64,000 nt of DNA, taken from the NCBI GenBank assembly GCA_017546025.1, contig JAFYYS010000022.1:97863-161862 (forward strand), in the 5' to 3' direction. Each line of letters opens with the position of its first letter. Positions within the stretch are counted from its first letter, which is position 1. Positions 44,989 to 52,819 of the stretch are shown one piece after another. The translations under genes were made by a program, and so were the position numbers. A model generated the notes under the pieces. The model saw only the letters and a list, made by a program, of their open reading frames with translations, ran no database searches and was not told the origin of the DNA. This stretch comes from Lachnospiraceae bacterium. GTDB taxonomy: Bacteria > Bacillota > Clostridia > Lachnospirales > Lachnospiraceae.

Positions 44989-46377
44989 ATGGGGACGAAG
45001 AACGCATGGCTCAAGTATGACAAAAAAGCCATGAAGGAAGTGATGGATTTTGCGGAGGAATACCGGCAGTTCATCAGTAAGAATAAGACGGAGCGGGCGT
45101 GTGCACAGAGCATTATCGCCAAGGCGCAGAAGCTCGGCTTCAAGGATATTACGAAGGTGAAGAAGGCGAAGGCGGGTGACCGTCTGTACGCTTCTTTGAT
45201 GGGCAAGACGGTTGCCCTGTTCCTGGTCGGAACCGAGCCGCTTTCAGAGGGCATGAAGATTCTCGGCGCTCATATCGATTCCCCGAGACTTGATCTGAAG
45301 CAGGAACCGCTTTATGAGGGCATCAGTAACGACGGCACCGATGCGGACCTTGCCCTTTTAGATACGCATTATTACGGAGGCATCAAGAAATACCAGTGGG
45401 TAACGCTTCCGATGGCCATGCACGGCGTCATCTGCAAGAAGGACGGCACGGTTGTAAAGGTTTCCATCGGTGACGAGCCCGGAGATCCGGTTTTCGGCAT
45501 CAGCGATCTGCTGCCGCATCTTGCTTCCGAGCAGATGAATAAGACCGGCGCGAAGATTGTGGAAGGCGAGAAGCTGGATGTCACATTTGCCTCCATGCCG
45601 CTTAAGGGCGAGAAGAAAAAGGCCGTTAAGGCGCAGGCACTGAAGCTGCTTTCGAAGAAATACGGCGTTGAGGAAGCCGATTTCATGTCGGCGGAAATCG
45701 AGATCGTTCCGGCAGGCGAAGCAAGAGACATGGGCATCGACAGTTCGATGATCATGGGCTACGGTCATGACGACCGCGTATGTGCCTTTCCGTCGGCGGA
45801 GGCTATCTTCAGACTGGAATCGACGGACCGCACGGCTGTCTGCCTTTTGGTTGACAAGGAGGAAATCGGCAGCGTCGGCGCGACCGGCATGCAGTCAAGA
45901 TTCTTTGAAAACACCGTTGCGGAGCTGATGGACCGCATGGGCGATTACAGCGAGCTGAAGGTTCGCCGCGCTTTGCAGAATTCCGTCATGCTTTCGTCCG
46001 ATGTGAGCGCGGCTTACGACCCGCTTTATGCAAGCGTGAGCCAGACGAGAAATACCGCATTCCTCGGACGCGGCGTCGTATTTAACAAATATACGGGTGC
46101 CCGCGGCAAATCCGGCTCGAACGATTCCGCTCCCGAGTACTTCGCTAAGATCCGCAAGGTTTTCGACGATGCGGGTGTTACGTTCCAGACGGCAGAGCTC
46201 GGCAAGGTTGATGCGGGCGGCGGCGGAACGATTGCCTACATCATGGGCAACTACGGCATGAACGTCATCGACAGCGGCGTTGCGGTGCAGAACATGCACG
46301 CGCCGTGGGAGGTTATCAGCAAGGCCGATCTTTATGAGGCACTGCAGGGCTATCTGGCATTTTACAAAGGCATGTAG
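44989..46377 (+). CDS. M18 family aminopeptidase
   Basis: Binuclear zinc aminopeptidase of 462 residues with complete metal and catalytic motifs: ILGAHIDSPRLDLK, DTHYYGGIKKYQW, GYGHDDRVCAF, LVDKEEIGSVGATG and NMHAPWEV near the C-terminus. It resembles clostridial aminopeptidase I of the M18 group. SD AAGGAGGA is 4-12 bases ahead of the ATG. Confidence 0.95.
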   Translation: MGTKNAWLKYDKKAMKEVMDFAEEYRQFISKNKTERACAQSIIAKAQKLGFKDITKVKKAKAGDRLYASLMGKTVALFLVGTEPLSEGMKILGAHIDSPRLDLKQEPLYEGISNDGTDADLALLDTHYYGGIKKYQWVTLPMAMHGVICKKDGTVVKVSIGDEPGDPVFGISDLLPHLASEQMNKTGAKIVEGEKLDVTFASMPLKGEKKKAVKAQALKLLSKKYGVEEADFMSAEIEIVPAGEARDMGIDSSMIMGYGHDDRVCAFPSAEAIFRLESTDRTAVCLLVDKEEIGSVGATGMQSRFFENTVAELMDRMGDYSELKVRRALQNSVMLSSDVSAAYDPLYASVSQTRNTAFLGRGVVFNKYTGARGKSGSNDSAPEYFAKIRKVFDDAGVTFQTAELGKVDAGGGGTIAYIMGNYGMNVIDSGVAVQNMHAPWEVISKADLYEALQGYLAFYKGM

Positions 46378-46386
46378 GAGAATGAT

Positions 46387-46821
46387 ATGGTAACAATCAA
46401 GGTTCGCTATATCAGCAAGGAAATCGAGAAGCTCCGCTACATCGACGGTAAATCCGACTGGATTGACCTTCGAAGTGCCGAGGATGTCGATCTGAAGGCG
46501 GGAGAGAGCCGCCTGATCAGGCTAGGCATCGCGGTTGAGCTTCCGAAGGGCTATGAAGCGCACATCGTTCCGAGAAGCAGCACGTTTCGGAACTTCGGAC
46601 TGATTCAGACCAACCACATGGGCGTTGTCGACAACAGCTATTGCGGCGACGATGACGAATGGATGGTTCCGGTCATGGCGGTAAGGGATACGCACATTTC
46701 GGTGAACGACCGGATCTGCCAGTTCCGGATCATGGAAAATCAGCCGGCGCTTTGTTTTGAAGAAACGGAACATTTATCCGGAAAGACCCGAGGCGGTTTC
46801 GGGACGACCGGTAAAAACTAA
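46387..46821 (+). CDS. dut: dUTP diphosphatase (trimeric type)
   Basis: Removes dUTP and makes dUMP for thymidylate synthesis. 144 residues. Five family motifs are present though diverged: WIDLRSAEDVDL (motif 1), IVPRSSTFRNFG (2), HMGVVDNSYCGDDDEW (3, with the catalytic Asp), ISVNDRICQFRI (4) and the P-loop-like RGGFGTTG (5). It begins 9 bases after the M18 gene with its own SD. Confidence 0.92.
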   Translation: MVTIKVRYISKEIEKLRYIDGKSDWIDLRSAEDVDLKAGESRLIRLGIAVELPKGYEAHIVPRSSTFRNFGLIQTNHMGVVDNSYCGDDDEWMVPVMAVRDTHISVNDRICQFRIMENQPALCFEETEHLSGKTRGGFGTTGKN

Positions 46822-46842
46822 AGAACGGAAAGAAGGAAAGAC

Positions 46843-48051
46843 ATGATTAAGATTGATATTTTCTCCGGCTTTTTGGGTGCCGGAAAGACGACCCTCATCA
46901 AGAAACTGCTTGCGAACGGTTACTGCGGCGAGAAGGTTGTTCTGATTGAGAACGAATTCGGTGAAATCGGTATCGACGGCGGCTTTTTGAAGGAGGCCGG
47001 CATTGAGATTACCGAGATGAATTCGGGCTGCATCTGCTGCTCGCTTGTCGGCGACTTCGGCGAAGCGCTTGTCAAGGTTAAGGAACAGTTTCATCCGGAC
47101 CGTATCATCATCGAGCCCTCCGGTGTCGGCAAGCTTTCCGACGTGGAGAAGGCGGTTCTCAACATCAACGATCCCGACTTTTTCATTACGGGACTTACCA
47201 CGGTTGTGGATGCCGGCAAATGCCGTATTTACATGAAGAATTTCGGTGAGTTCTTCAACAACCAGGTGGAATATGCGCATACGATTCTTCTGAGCCGTTC
47301 CCAGAACGTCAGCGAGGAAAAGCTTCAGGCATGTGTCGCTATGCTTCGTGAGAAGAACAAGGACGCTGCCATCGTGACGACGCCCTGGGATGAGCTGACC
47401 GGCGCACAGATTCTTGCCGCGATGGAGACGAAGAGAGACCTTGCCGCTGAGCTTTTCGAGGAAGAGGATATCTGCCCGCACTGCGGACATCACCATGATG
47501 AGGATGAGGAATGTGAGCACGGGCATCATCACCACGACGATGATGACGATGATGATCACGAGTGCTGCCATCACCATCATGATGATGACGACGAGCATGA
47601 GCATCATCACCATCACCACGACGATGACGATGATCACGAGTGCTGCCATCACCATCATGATGACGATGATGACGATGACGACGAACATGAACATCATCAC
47701 CACCATGAGGACGGCGAGGAGTGCCACTGCCATGACCATCATCATGAGCACGGACATCATCACCATCATCACGCCGATGAGGTATTCACAAGCTGGGGCC
47801 GTGAGACGCCCAAGAAGTTCGATAAGGATGTTCTTACCGACATTCTTGAGAAGCTTTCCGACTCCGAGGATTACGGCATCATCCTTCGTGCCAAGGGCAT
47901 CGTTCCCGGCACTGACGGCAAATGGTACCACTTTGATCTGACGCCCGGCGAATATGAAATCCGTGAAGGTGCTGCGGACATCACCGGCCGCCTTTGCGTC
48001 ATCGGAAGCAAGTTAAAAGAGGACGATATCGCAAGTCTTTTTGAGGTATGA
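46843..48051 (+). CDS. COG0523/CobW GTPase with very long His/Asp-rich metal-binding tract
   Basis: 402 residues. The G domain is intact: FSGFLGAGKTTLIKKLL, ENEFGEIGIDGGFL, the metal-binding GCICCSL and IIEPSGVGKLSDV. Residues about 213-312 are an exceptional tract of His, Asp, Glu and paired Cys, opening with CPHCGHHHDEDEECEHGHHH. It repeats a block with HECCHHHHDDDD and EHEHHHHH. A CobW C-terminal domain follows (TSWGRETPKKFDKDVL). COG0523 proteins deliver or store zinc, cobalt or other metals; the tract suggests storage or buffering of zinc or nickel (inference). The next gene is a second family member. Confidence 0.93.
   Translation: MIKIDIFSGFLGAGKTTLIKKLLANGYCGEKVVLIENEFGEIGIDGGFLKEAGIEITEMNSGCICCSLVGDFGEALVKVKEQFHPDRIIIEPSGVGKLSDVEKAVLNINDPDFFITGLTTVVDAGKCRIYMKNFGEFFNNQVEYAHTILLSRSQNVSEEKLQACVAMLREKNKDAAIVTTPWDELTGAQILAAMETKRDLAAELFEEEDICPHCGHHHDEDEECEHGHHHHDDDDDDDHECCHHHHDDDDEHEHHHHHHDDDDDHECCHHHHDDDDDDDDEHEHHHHHEDGEECHCHDHHHEHGHHHHHHADEVFTSWGRETPKKFDKDVLTDILEKLSDSEDYGIILRAKGIVPGTDGKWYHFDLTPGEYEIREGAADITGRLCVIGSKLKEDDIASLFEV
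47475..47778 (+). repeat. In-frame imperfect repeats encoding the His/Asp tract
   Basis: CAC/CAT and GAC/GAT codons alternate over about 300 bases. Two copies of a longer block begin at CACGAGTGCTGCCATCACCA (about 47557 and 47635). Mixed codon use within the runs argues against simple slippage of one codon. Confidence 0.8.
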
Positions 48052-48052
48052 C

Positions 48053-49003
48053 ATGGAAAAGCCTGTTTTTATCATAAACGGATTTCTGGACAGCGGTAAG
48101 ACAACCTTCATCAAAGAAACACTGAGAGATCCCCAGTTTCTTTCCGGCGGAAAGCTTCTGATTATCCAGTGCGAAGAGGGTGAGGAGGAGCTTGACGAGG
48201 TTGCGCTTTCAAAACTCGGCGTGAGCATCATCTCCGTCGAGGAACAGTCGCAGCTGACCGGAGAATTCTTAAACGGACTCGAGCTTTATTACAATCCCAA
48301 CATGATTCTTATTGAGATGAACGGCATGTGGAACATGGATGAGATGATGGAGCTCGATTATCCGGACGAATGGGTTCCGTCCCAGATCATTTCGATGGTG
48401 GACGGAAGCACGGTTCAGAGCTATCTGACCAATATGAAGAAGATGGTTCTCGACCTGATCCGGTATTCCGACATCATCATCGTAAACCGCTGCGACGACA
48501 ATACGGACAAAACGCTGATCCGAAGAAGCATCAAGCCGGTTAACCGGAAGGCACAGATCATCTACGAGCGTGCCGACGGCAAGGATCCCGGGCCCGATGA
48601 GGTCGAGCTGCCTTACGACATGAGCAGCGATTATCTCGAGATTACCGACGAGGATTACGGCATCTTTTATATGGACTGCATGGACAATCCGAAGAACTAT
48701 GAAGGAAAAACCGTGCACTTTTTGGGAATGTTGTATTTTTCATCAAAATTCCCGAAGGGCTACTGCGTTCCGGGCCGCATGGCGATGACATGCTGCGTGC
48801 AGGATATCGCTTTCATCGGCATGCTGACGAAGGCGCCTGCCGTTGTGGACGCAAAACTCCTGAAAAACCGCGCATGGGTTTATGTAACCGCGACGGTTAA
48901 GGTTGAGTACCAGAAGGAATACAAGGGCAAGGGCCCTGTTTTATACGCAACACGCTTCGAGCCGGCCGAGGAGCCTGCCGAGAAGACGGTATATTTTACC
49001 TGA
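48053..49003 (+). CDS. CobW-like GTPase fused to a DUF1980 (YcgQ-like) domain
   Basis: 316 residues from ATG 48053, one base after the previous stop. P-loop INGFLDSGKTTFIKETL and guanine motif NRCDDN are present. The CxCC metal motif of COG0523 is missing; the equivalent strand reads LLIIQCEEGEEELDE. The C-terminal third (YEGKTVHFLGMLYFSSKFPKGY, PGRMAMTCCVQDIAFIG) matches DUF1980/TIGR03943, proteins usually encoded beside a DUF318-type permease. No permease is present here. Close linkage suggests that both GTPases act in one metal pathway. Confidence 0.82.
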   Translation: MEKPVFIINGFLDSGKTTFIKETLRDPQFLSGGKLLIIQCEEGEEELDEVALSKLGVSIISVEEQSQLTGEFLNGLELYYNPNMILIEMNGMWNMDEMMELDYPDEWVPSQIISMVDGSTVQSYLTNMKKMVLDLIRYSDIIIVNRCDDNTDKTLIRRSIKPVNRKAQIIYERADGKDPGPDEVELPYDMSSDYLEITDEDYGIFYMDCMDNPKNYEGKTVHFLGMLYFSSKFPKGYCVPGRMAMTCCVQDIAFIGMLTKAPAVVDAKLLKNRAWVYVTATVKVEYQKEYKGKGPVLYATRFEPAEEPAEKTVYFT

Positions 49004-49010
49004 GGTTTTC

Positions 49011-50129
49011 ATGAAAAGCATCAAAGAACAGTTTCCGGCAATCAAAGTGCTCGGAAGAACATCAAAAGAGAATCCGTACGTCCTGTTCTGGACCGGAAGC
49101 CGCTACGAATTCGGTGCGAAGGCAGCGAATCTTTCGGTTGTGCTCAAGGCTTCCTTTTCGACGTTCGAGCAGTGGATTACCGTTTTGTATGACGGCGTTC
49201 CGCTGATCCGCATGCCTTTATGCCAAGGGGAAAATGTCATACAGATTTTACGAAACCGCAACCCCGAAACATTGCATAACATCCGCATCATCAAGGAATC
49301 GCCCGTGATGCCCGGGGACGGTGAGCCGTATATCGAGCTTACGGATATCATGACGGACGGCACGATTGAGGCCGTTCCCGAAAAGAAAAGAAAGCTTCTT
49401 TTCATCGGCGATTCGATTACGTCCGGCGAGGGCGCAAAGGGTGCGAGAACAGAAGAGGACTGGGTTCCGGCGCTGTTTTCGGCCGTGGACAATTATGCCT
49501 ATATGACGGCGGAACGCCTCGGCGCGGATTATCAGAGCCTCAGCCAGAGCGGCTGGGGGCTTTTGTGCGGCTACGATAACGATTTGCGCCACAATATGCC
49601 CGATACCTTCAAAGAAGTCTGCTCGATTGCGTACGGCGACGGCGCAAAAAGGGAGGTCAGGGGAGCGGAGCAGCCGTATGATTTTTCACGGTTCATTCCC
49701 GACGTCGTTATTCTGAATCTCGGAACGAATGACGGAAACGGCCTTACTATGCCTGCGTTTACGAGCCCGGCTACCGGAGAAACGTTCAAGATGGAGGCCG
49801 GAGAGAAGGAGCTGCTTTCCGAGGCATCGAAGAGACGCTTCATCGAGAAGGCGGTTGCCTTTTTGTCGGATATCCGCTGTGCCTATCCGGCCGCTGAGAT
49901 CTGCTGGTGCTACGGGATGCTCGGAAATCCGATGAAGCCCGTGATTATGGAAGCTTTAAAGACTTACCGCGGCTTTACGAACGATGCGGCGGTACGCTAT
50001 ATTGACCTGCCCGAGGCATCGGGAGATTCGTTCGGTGCGAGATGGCATCCCGGAAAGCGCTGCCATGAAAAAGCCGCCGAAACGATTGCCAATACGTTAG
50101 AGCCGTACTTCTGTACGTTGGGGAGATAA
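49011..50129 (+). CDS. SGNH/GDSL esterase, carbohydrate esterase family 2-like
   Basis: 372 residues from ATG 49011 (SD TGAGG). An N-terminal jelly-roll-like region of about 120 residues (RYEFGAKAANLSVVLKASF) precedes an SGNH hydrolase with GDSITSGEGAK (nucleophile Ser), SQSGWGLLCGYDN, VILNLGTNDGNG and ARWHPGKRCH (catalytic Asp/His region). This two-domain order is that of CE2 acetyl esterases, which remove acetyl groups from plant polysaccharides. No signal peptide is visible, so it may be cytoplasmic, acting on imported oligosaccharides (inference). Confidence 0.85.
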   Translation: MKSIKEQFPAIKVLGRTSKENPYVLFWTGSRYEFGAKAANLSVVLKASFSTFEQWITVLYDGVPLIRMPLCQGENVIQILRNRNPETLHNIRIIKESPVMPGDGEPYIELTDIMTDGTIEAVPEKKRKLLFIGDSITSGEGAKGARTEEDWVPALFSAVDNYAYMTAERLGADYQSLSQSGWGLLCGYDNDLRHNMPDTFKEVCSIAYGDGAKREVRGAEQPYDFSRFIPDVVILNLGTNDGNGLTMPAFTSPATGETFKMEAGEKELLSEASKRRFIEKAVAFLSDIRCAYPAAEICWCYGMLGNPMKPVIMEALKTYRGFTNDAAVRYIDLPEASGDSFGARWHPGKRCHEKAAETIANTLEPYFCTLGR

Positions 50130-50141
50130 TTCGGAGAAAAC

Positions 50142-50708
50142 ATGAAGAAGAAAACAGTCTGCAGCATTGCTGTTCTATTGATTCTCGGACTGTGCCTGTA
50201 TGTTGTTTACAGCATGGGCAACCGAAAATCACCTGCGAAAATCGAGTTACGGGATACCCCTGCGGCGACACCGACCGTAAATGCCGGCCCGAGTCTTAAC
50301 GGCACACCTGCCGTGACGAATGCGCCGACAGCCACCGGTACGCCGGTTACCGGCGCCGTTGGTGTGACACCGGCTGTAACCGGGGAAGGCGTTACCGGCA
50401 CCGTAACGCCTTCTTTGACTCCGACACCTACCGTAAAACCTACACCGACCGTTAAGACGGGAGAGAACGACCTTCCTCCCGTTGTCATAGATACGCCGAC
50501 GTCTGAACCGACGGAGGAGCCTGTTCCTTCCGGAAAAGCGACGCCGACGCCGTCGGGCGGCGAGAAGCCGACCCCGAAGCCGACGAACATTCCGACAAAG
50601 AGTGTTACGCCGACACTGACTGTTGCTCCGACGAAAGTGCCGAAAGGCGGCAATGTCGGAGACGACGGAGTGATCCGCCTGCCGGTTATTCCGGCTGAAG
50701 ATAAATAA
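50142..50708 (+). CDS. Membrane-anchored Thr/Pro/Val-rich low-complexity protein
   Basis: 188 residues. One N-terminal helix (VCSIAVLLILGLCLYVVYSMG) is followed by an outer segment made almost entirely of Thr, Pro, Val, Ala and Gly with recurrent TPTPTVKPTPTVK-like units. No folded domain is recognised. It lies 23 bases before the ABC pair and is probably co-transcribed. It could be a spacer or wall-spanning stalk. Confidence 0.75.
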   Translation: MKKKTVCSIAVLLILGLCLYVVYSMGNRKSPAKIELRDTPAATPTVNAGPSLNGTPAVTNAPTATGTPVTGAVGVTPAVTGEGVTGTVTPSLTPTPTVKPTPTVKTGENDLPPVVIDTPTSEPTEEPVPSGKATPTPSGGEKPTPKPTNIPTKSVTPTLTVAPTKVPKGGNVGDDGVIRLPVIPAEDK

Positions 50709-50731
50709 CACGAAAAGGAGATTGTATTCAT

Positions 50732-52819
50732 ATGGCTTTCATGCAATTGAAGAACATCGGAAAAATCTATGTTTCCGACGGTGCCGTTGCGGTCGGCATC
50801 CGAAATGTCAATCTTTCCTTTGACCCGGGGGAGTTTGTAGCCATCACCGGAGCATCCGGTTCCGGTAAATCCACGCTTTTGAACGTCATCAGCGGTATGG
50901 ATACGTACGAGGAGGGAGAACTTCTGATCGAAGGGAATCCGACTTCGCATTATGTGCAGTCGGACTGGGAAGAATACAGGGAAAAGTATATTTCCTTCAT
51001 CTTCCAGGATTACAACATCATCGACAGCTTTACCGTTCTGCAAAACGTAGAGCTTTCTTTGATGAGCATCAAAAACCCGCTTGAGAGACGCCGCAGGGCA
51101 ATGGAACTCTTAAAAAGAGTAGGTCTTGAGAAGCATCTGCGCCAGAAGGGAAGCAGGCTTTCTGGCGGCCAGAAGCAGCGCTGCGTCATTGCGCGTGCGC
51201 TTGCCAAGGACAGCCCGATCATCCTTGCCGATGAACCGACCGGTAACCTCGACGCGCAGTCATCAAAGGAAATCATCGAGTTACTCCGCGAAGTCTCTAA
51301 GGACAAGCTTCTGATTGTCGTCACCCACAACTTCGAAGAAGTTGAGAACTATGCGACAAGACATGTCCGCGTCTTCGACGGCGCCATCGAGTCTGACAGA
51401 AAGTTGGTTGAGACGGTACCTGTTTCGGCAAATGCCACACCGTCCGAAGCTTCTGCGGAAATCACTGCATCGGCTCCTGCAGAAGAAGAAAAGCCTGTTG
51501 AGAAGGCAGCCAGGGAGCTTTCCAGGGATGTCAGAAACGGTCTGCACCTCGGATGGGCTTCGTTTCTTGCAAGACCGAAGCTTACTGCTTTTTTGTGCCT
51601 GATTCTGTTGATCGGCACGCTCGGCGCGGTACTCATTTCCGGCTTCATCGGCGATGCCTTCGCCATGTTCGGAAAGTTTTACATGTTCAAGCAGCAAAAA
51701 GGCCGTGTCATCCTCAGTAACCGCATTGCAAGGGACTTCACGGAAGCAGAGCTTGAAGAGCTTTCCAAGAAATACGGCGCGTCAACTTATTACCGTTATG
51801 ATGCGATTCTTGACGCTGACGTGGTTACGGAGCATGATTTCCAAATCACCTACGACCGCTTTTTCATGGAATCCTTTGACTGGGTTACGGTGAAAATCGG
51901 CGCTACGAAGGAAGCTGTAGGTCCGGCACAGTACGGCCGGTATCCCGAAGCGGAAGACGAGGCTCTCTTATATGTTCCGCTTTGCTATAAGAATTACTAT
52001 ATTCAGGACGGACAGATCAACCGTCAGCTGAACAGTGTCGGCATGGATATGAATCCAATCAGGGTATTTAACAGCGAAAATTACCGTTATGAAATCGTCG
52101 GAATCCGGTTCTTCCTTGATAACACGAAGCCGGCGAAACTGGTACTTACGGAAAAGGGTTACGACAGGCTTGCGGAGGCAGTCAGCAAGCACTGGAATGA
52201 AGTGAGAAGCCTTCAGAATAACGATATCGGCAGCTTCTTCATGGTACTCGATTCCTTCAACAACCTGCTGCATCCTGACGACGGCGTATATAACCAGGCA
52301 TCCCTGATTTTTAAGTCGGAAAGCGATGCCAGGAAGGCTGTGGAAAAGCTGACGAAGGACGGCTATCTTGCCTGTACCTCGAAGGAAACCTATCATCCCG
52401 ACCTTCTCGATATTGCAATCCGTATCTTTGTCGGCGGTTTTTCCTTCCTGATGTGGGTCGGATCGATTATATTCCTGACATTTTTCGTAAACCTTTGCAC
52501 GCACCGTTCGTTGGATGTTGTGAAGGGAGACCTGACGATATTCCGTTCGATGGGCATTTCGGTGAAGGTCATCAAAATCAGCATGTTCATCCGGATGTAT
52601 ATTTCCGTCATTCCGGCGTTTCTGATTACGTTGGTTCTCGGTTTGCTGGTTTATCATTCGCCGAACTACAATAATTTTGTCCGTTACCTGCATTTCCGCG
52701 ATTATGCCATCGTGGTCATCGGCATTCTTCTGATTACGACGCTTGTTACGAGAAAGCAGATTAAACGCCTCTTCAATGAAAGCGTAAAGAAGACGTTGAG
52801 GGGAGGTGCGGAAGCATGA
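50732..52819 (+). CDS. MacB/FtsX-type ABC transporter, ATPase-permease fusion (first of a pair)
   Basis: 695 residues. The N-terminal ATPase has [15 protein letters not shown]-loop FIFQDYN, signature RLSGGQKQR, Walker [13 protein letters not shown] and switch [10 protein letters not shown] linker rich in Ala/Glu follows (about 225-270). The permease has its first helix near residue 285, a large extracytoplasmic domain (about 310-560), then three helices near 566-590, 622-645 and 660-680. This is the MacB topology in one chain. It overlaps the next gene by four bases (ATGA), so the two probably form a heterodimer. Such systems export or resist peptides and lipids; substrate unknown. Confidence 0.9.
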   Translation: MAFMQLKNIGKIYVSDGAVAVGIRNVNLSFDPGEFVAITGASGSGKSTLLNVISGMDTYEEGELLIEGNPTSHYVQSDWEEYREKYISFIFQDYNIIDSFTVLQNVELSLMSIKNPLERRRRAMELLKRVGLEKHLRQKGSRLSGGQKQRCVIARALAKDSPIILADEPTGNLDAQSSKEIIELLREVSKDKLLIVVTHNFEEVENYATRHVRVFDGAIESDRKLVETVPVSANATPSEASAEITASAPAEEEKPVEKAARELSRDVRNGLHLGWASFLARPKLTAFLCLILLIGTLGAVLISGFIGDAFAMFGKFYMFKQQKGRVILSNRIARDFTEAELEELSKKYGASTYYRYDAILDADVVTEHDFQITYDRFFMESFDWVTVKIGATKEAVGPAQYGRYPEAEDEALLYVPLCYKNYYIQDGQINRQLNSVGMDMNPIRVFNSENYRYEIVGIRFFLDNTKPAKLVLTEKGYDRLAEAVSKHWNEVRSLQNNDIGSFFMVLDSFNNLLHPDDGVYNQASLIFKSESDARKAVEKLTKDGYLACTSKETYHPDLLDIAIRIFVGGFSFLMWVGSIIFLTFFVNLCTHRSLDVVKGDLTIFRSMGISVKVIKISMFIRMYISVIPAFLITLVLGLLVYHSPNYNNFVRYLHFRDYAIVVIGILLITTLVTRKQIKRLFNESVKKTLRGGAEA

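Noticed and set aside
47475..47778. Non-coding microsatellite in the GTPase gene
   Set aside because: The frame stays open, codons are mixed and the downstream CobW C-terminal domain is in frame, so it is a coding tract.
47414..47941. 175-codon Met/Thr/Ile-rich frame inside the His-tract gene
   Set aside because: Out-of-frame reading of the CAT/GAT repeats, no SD.
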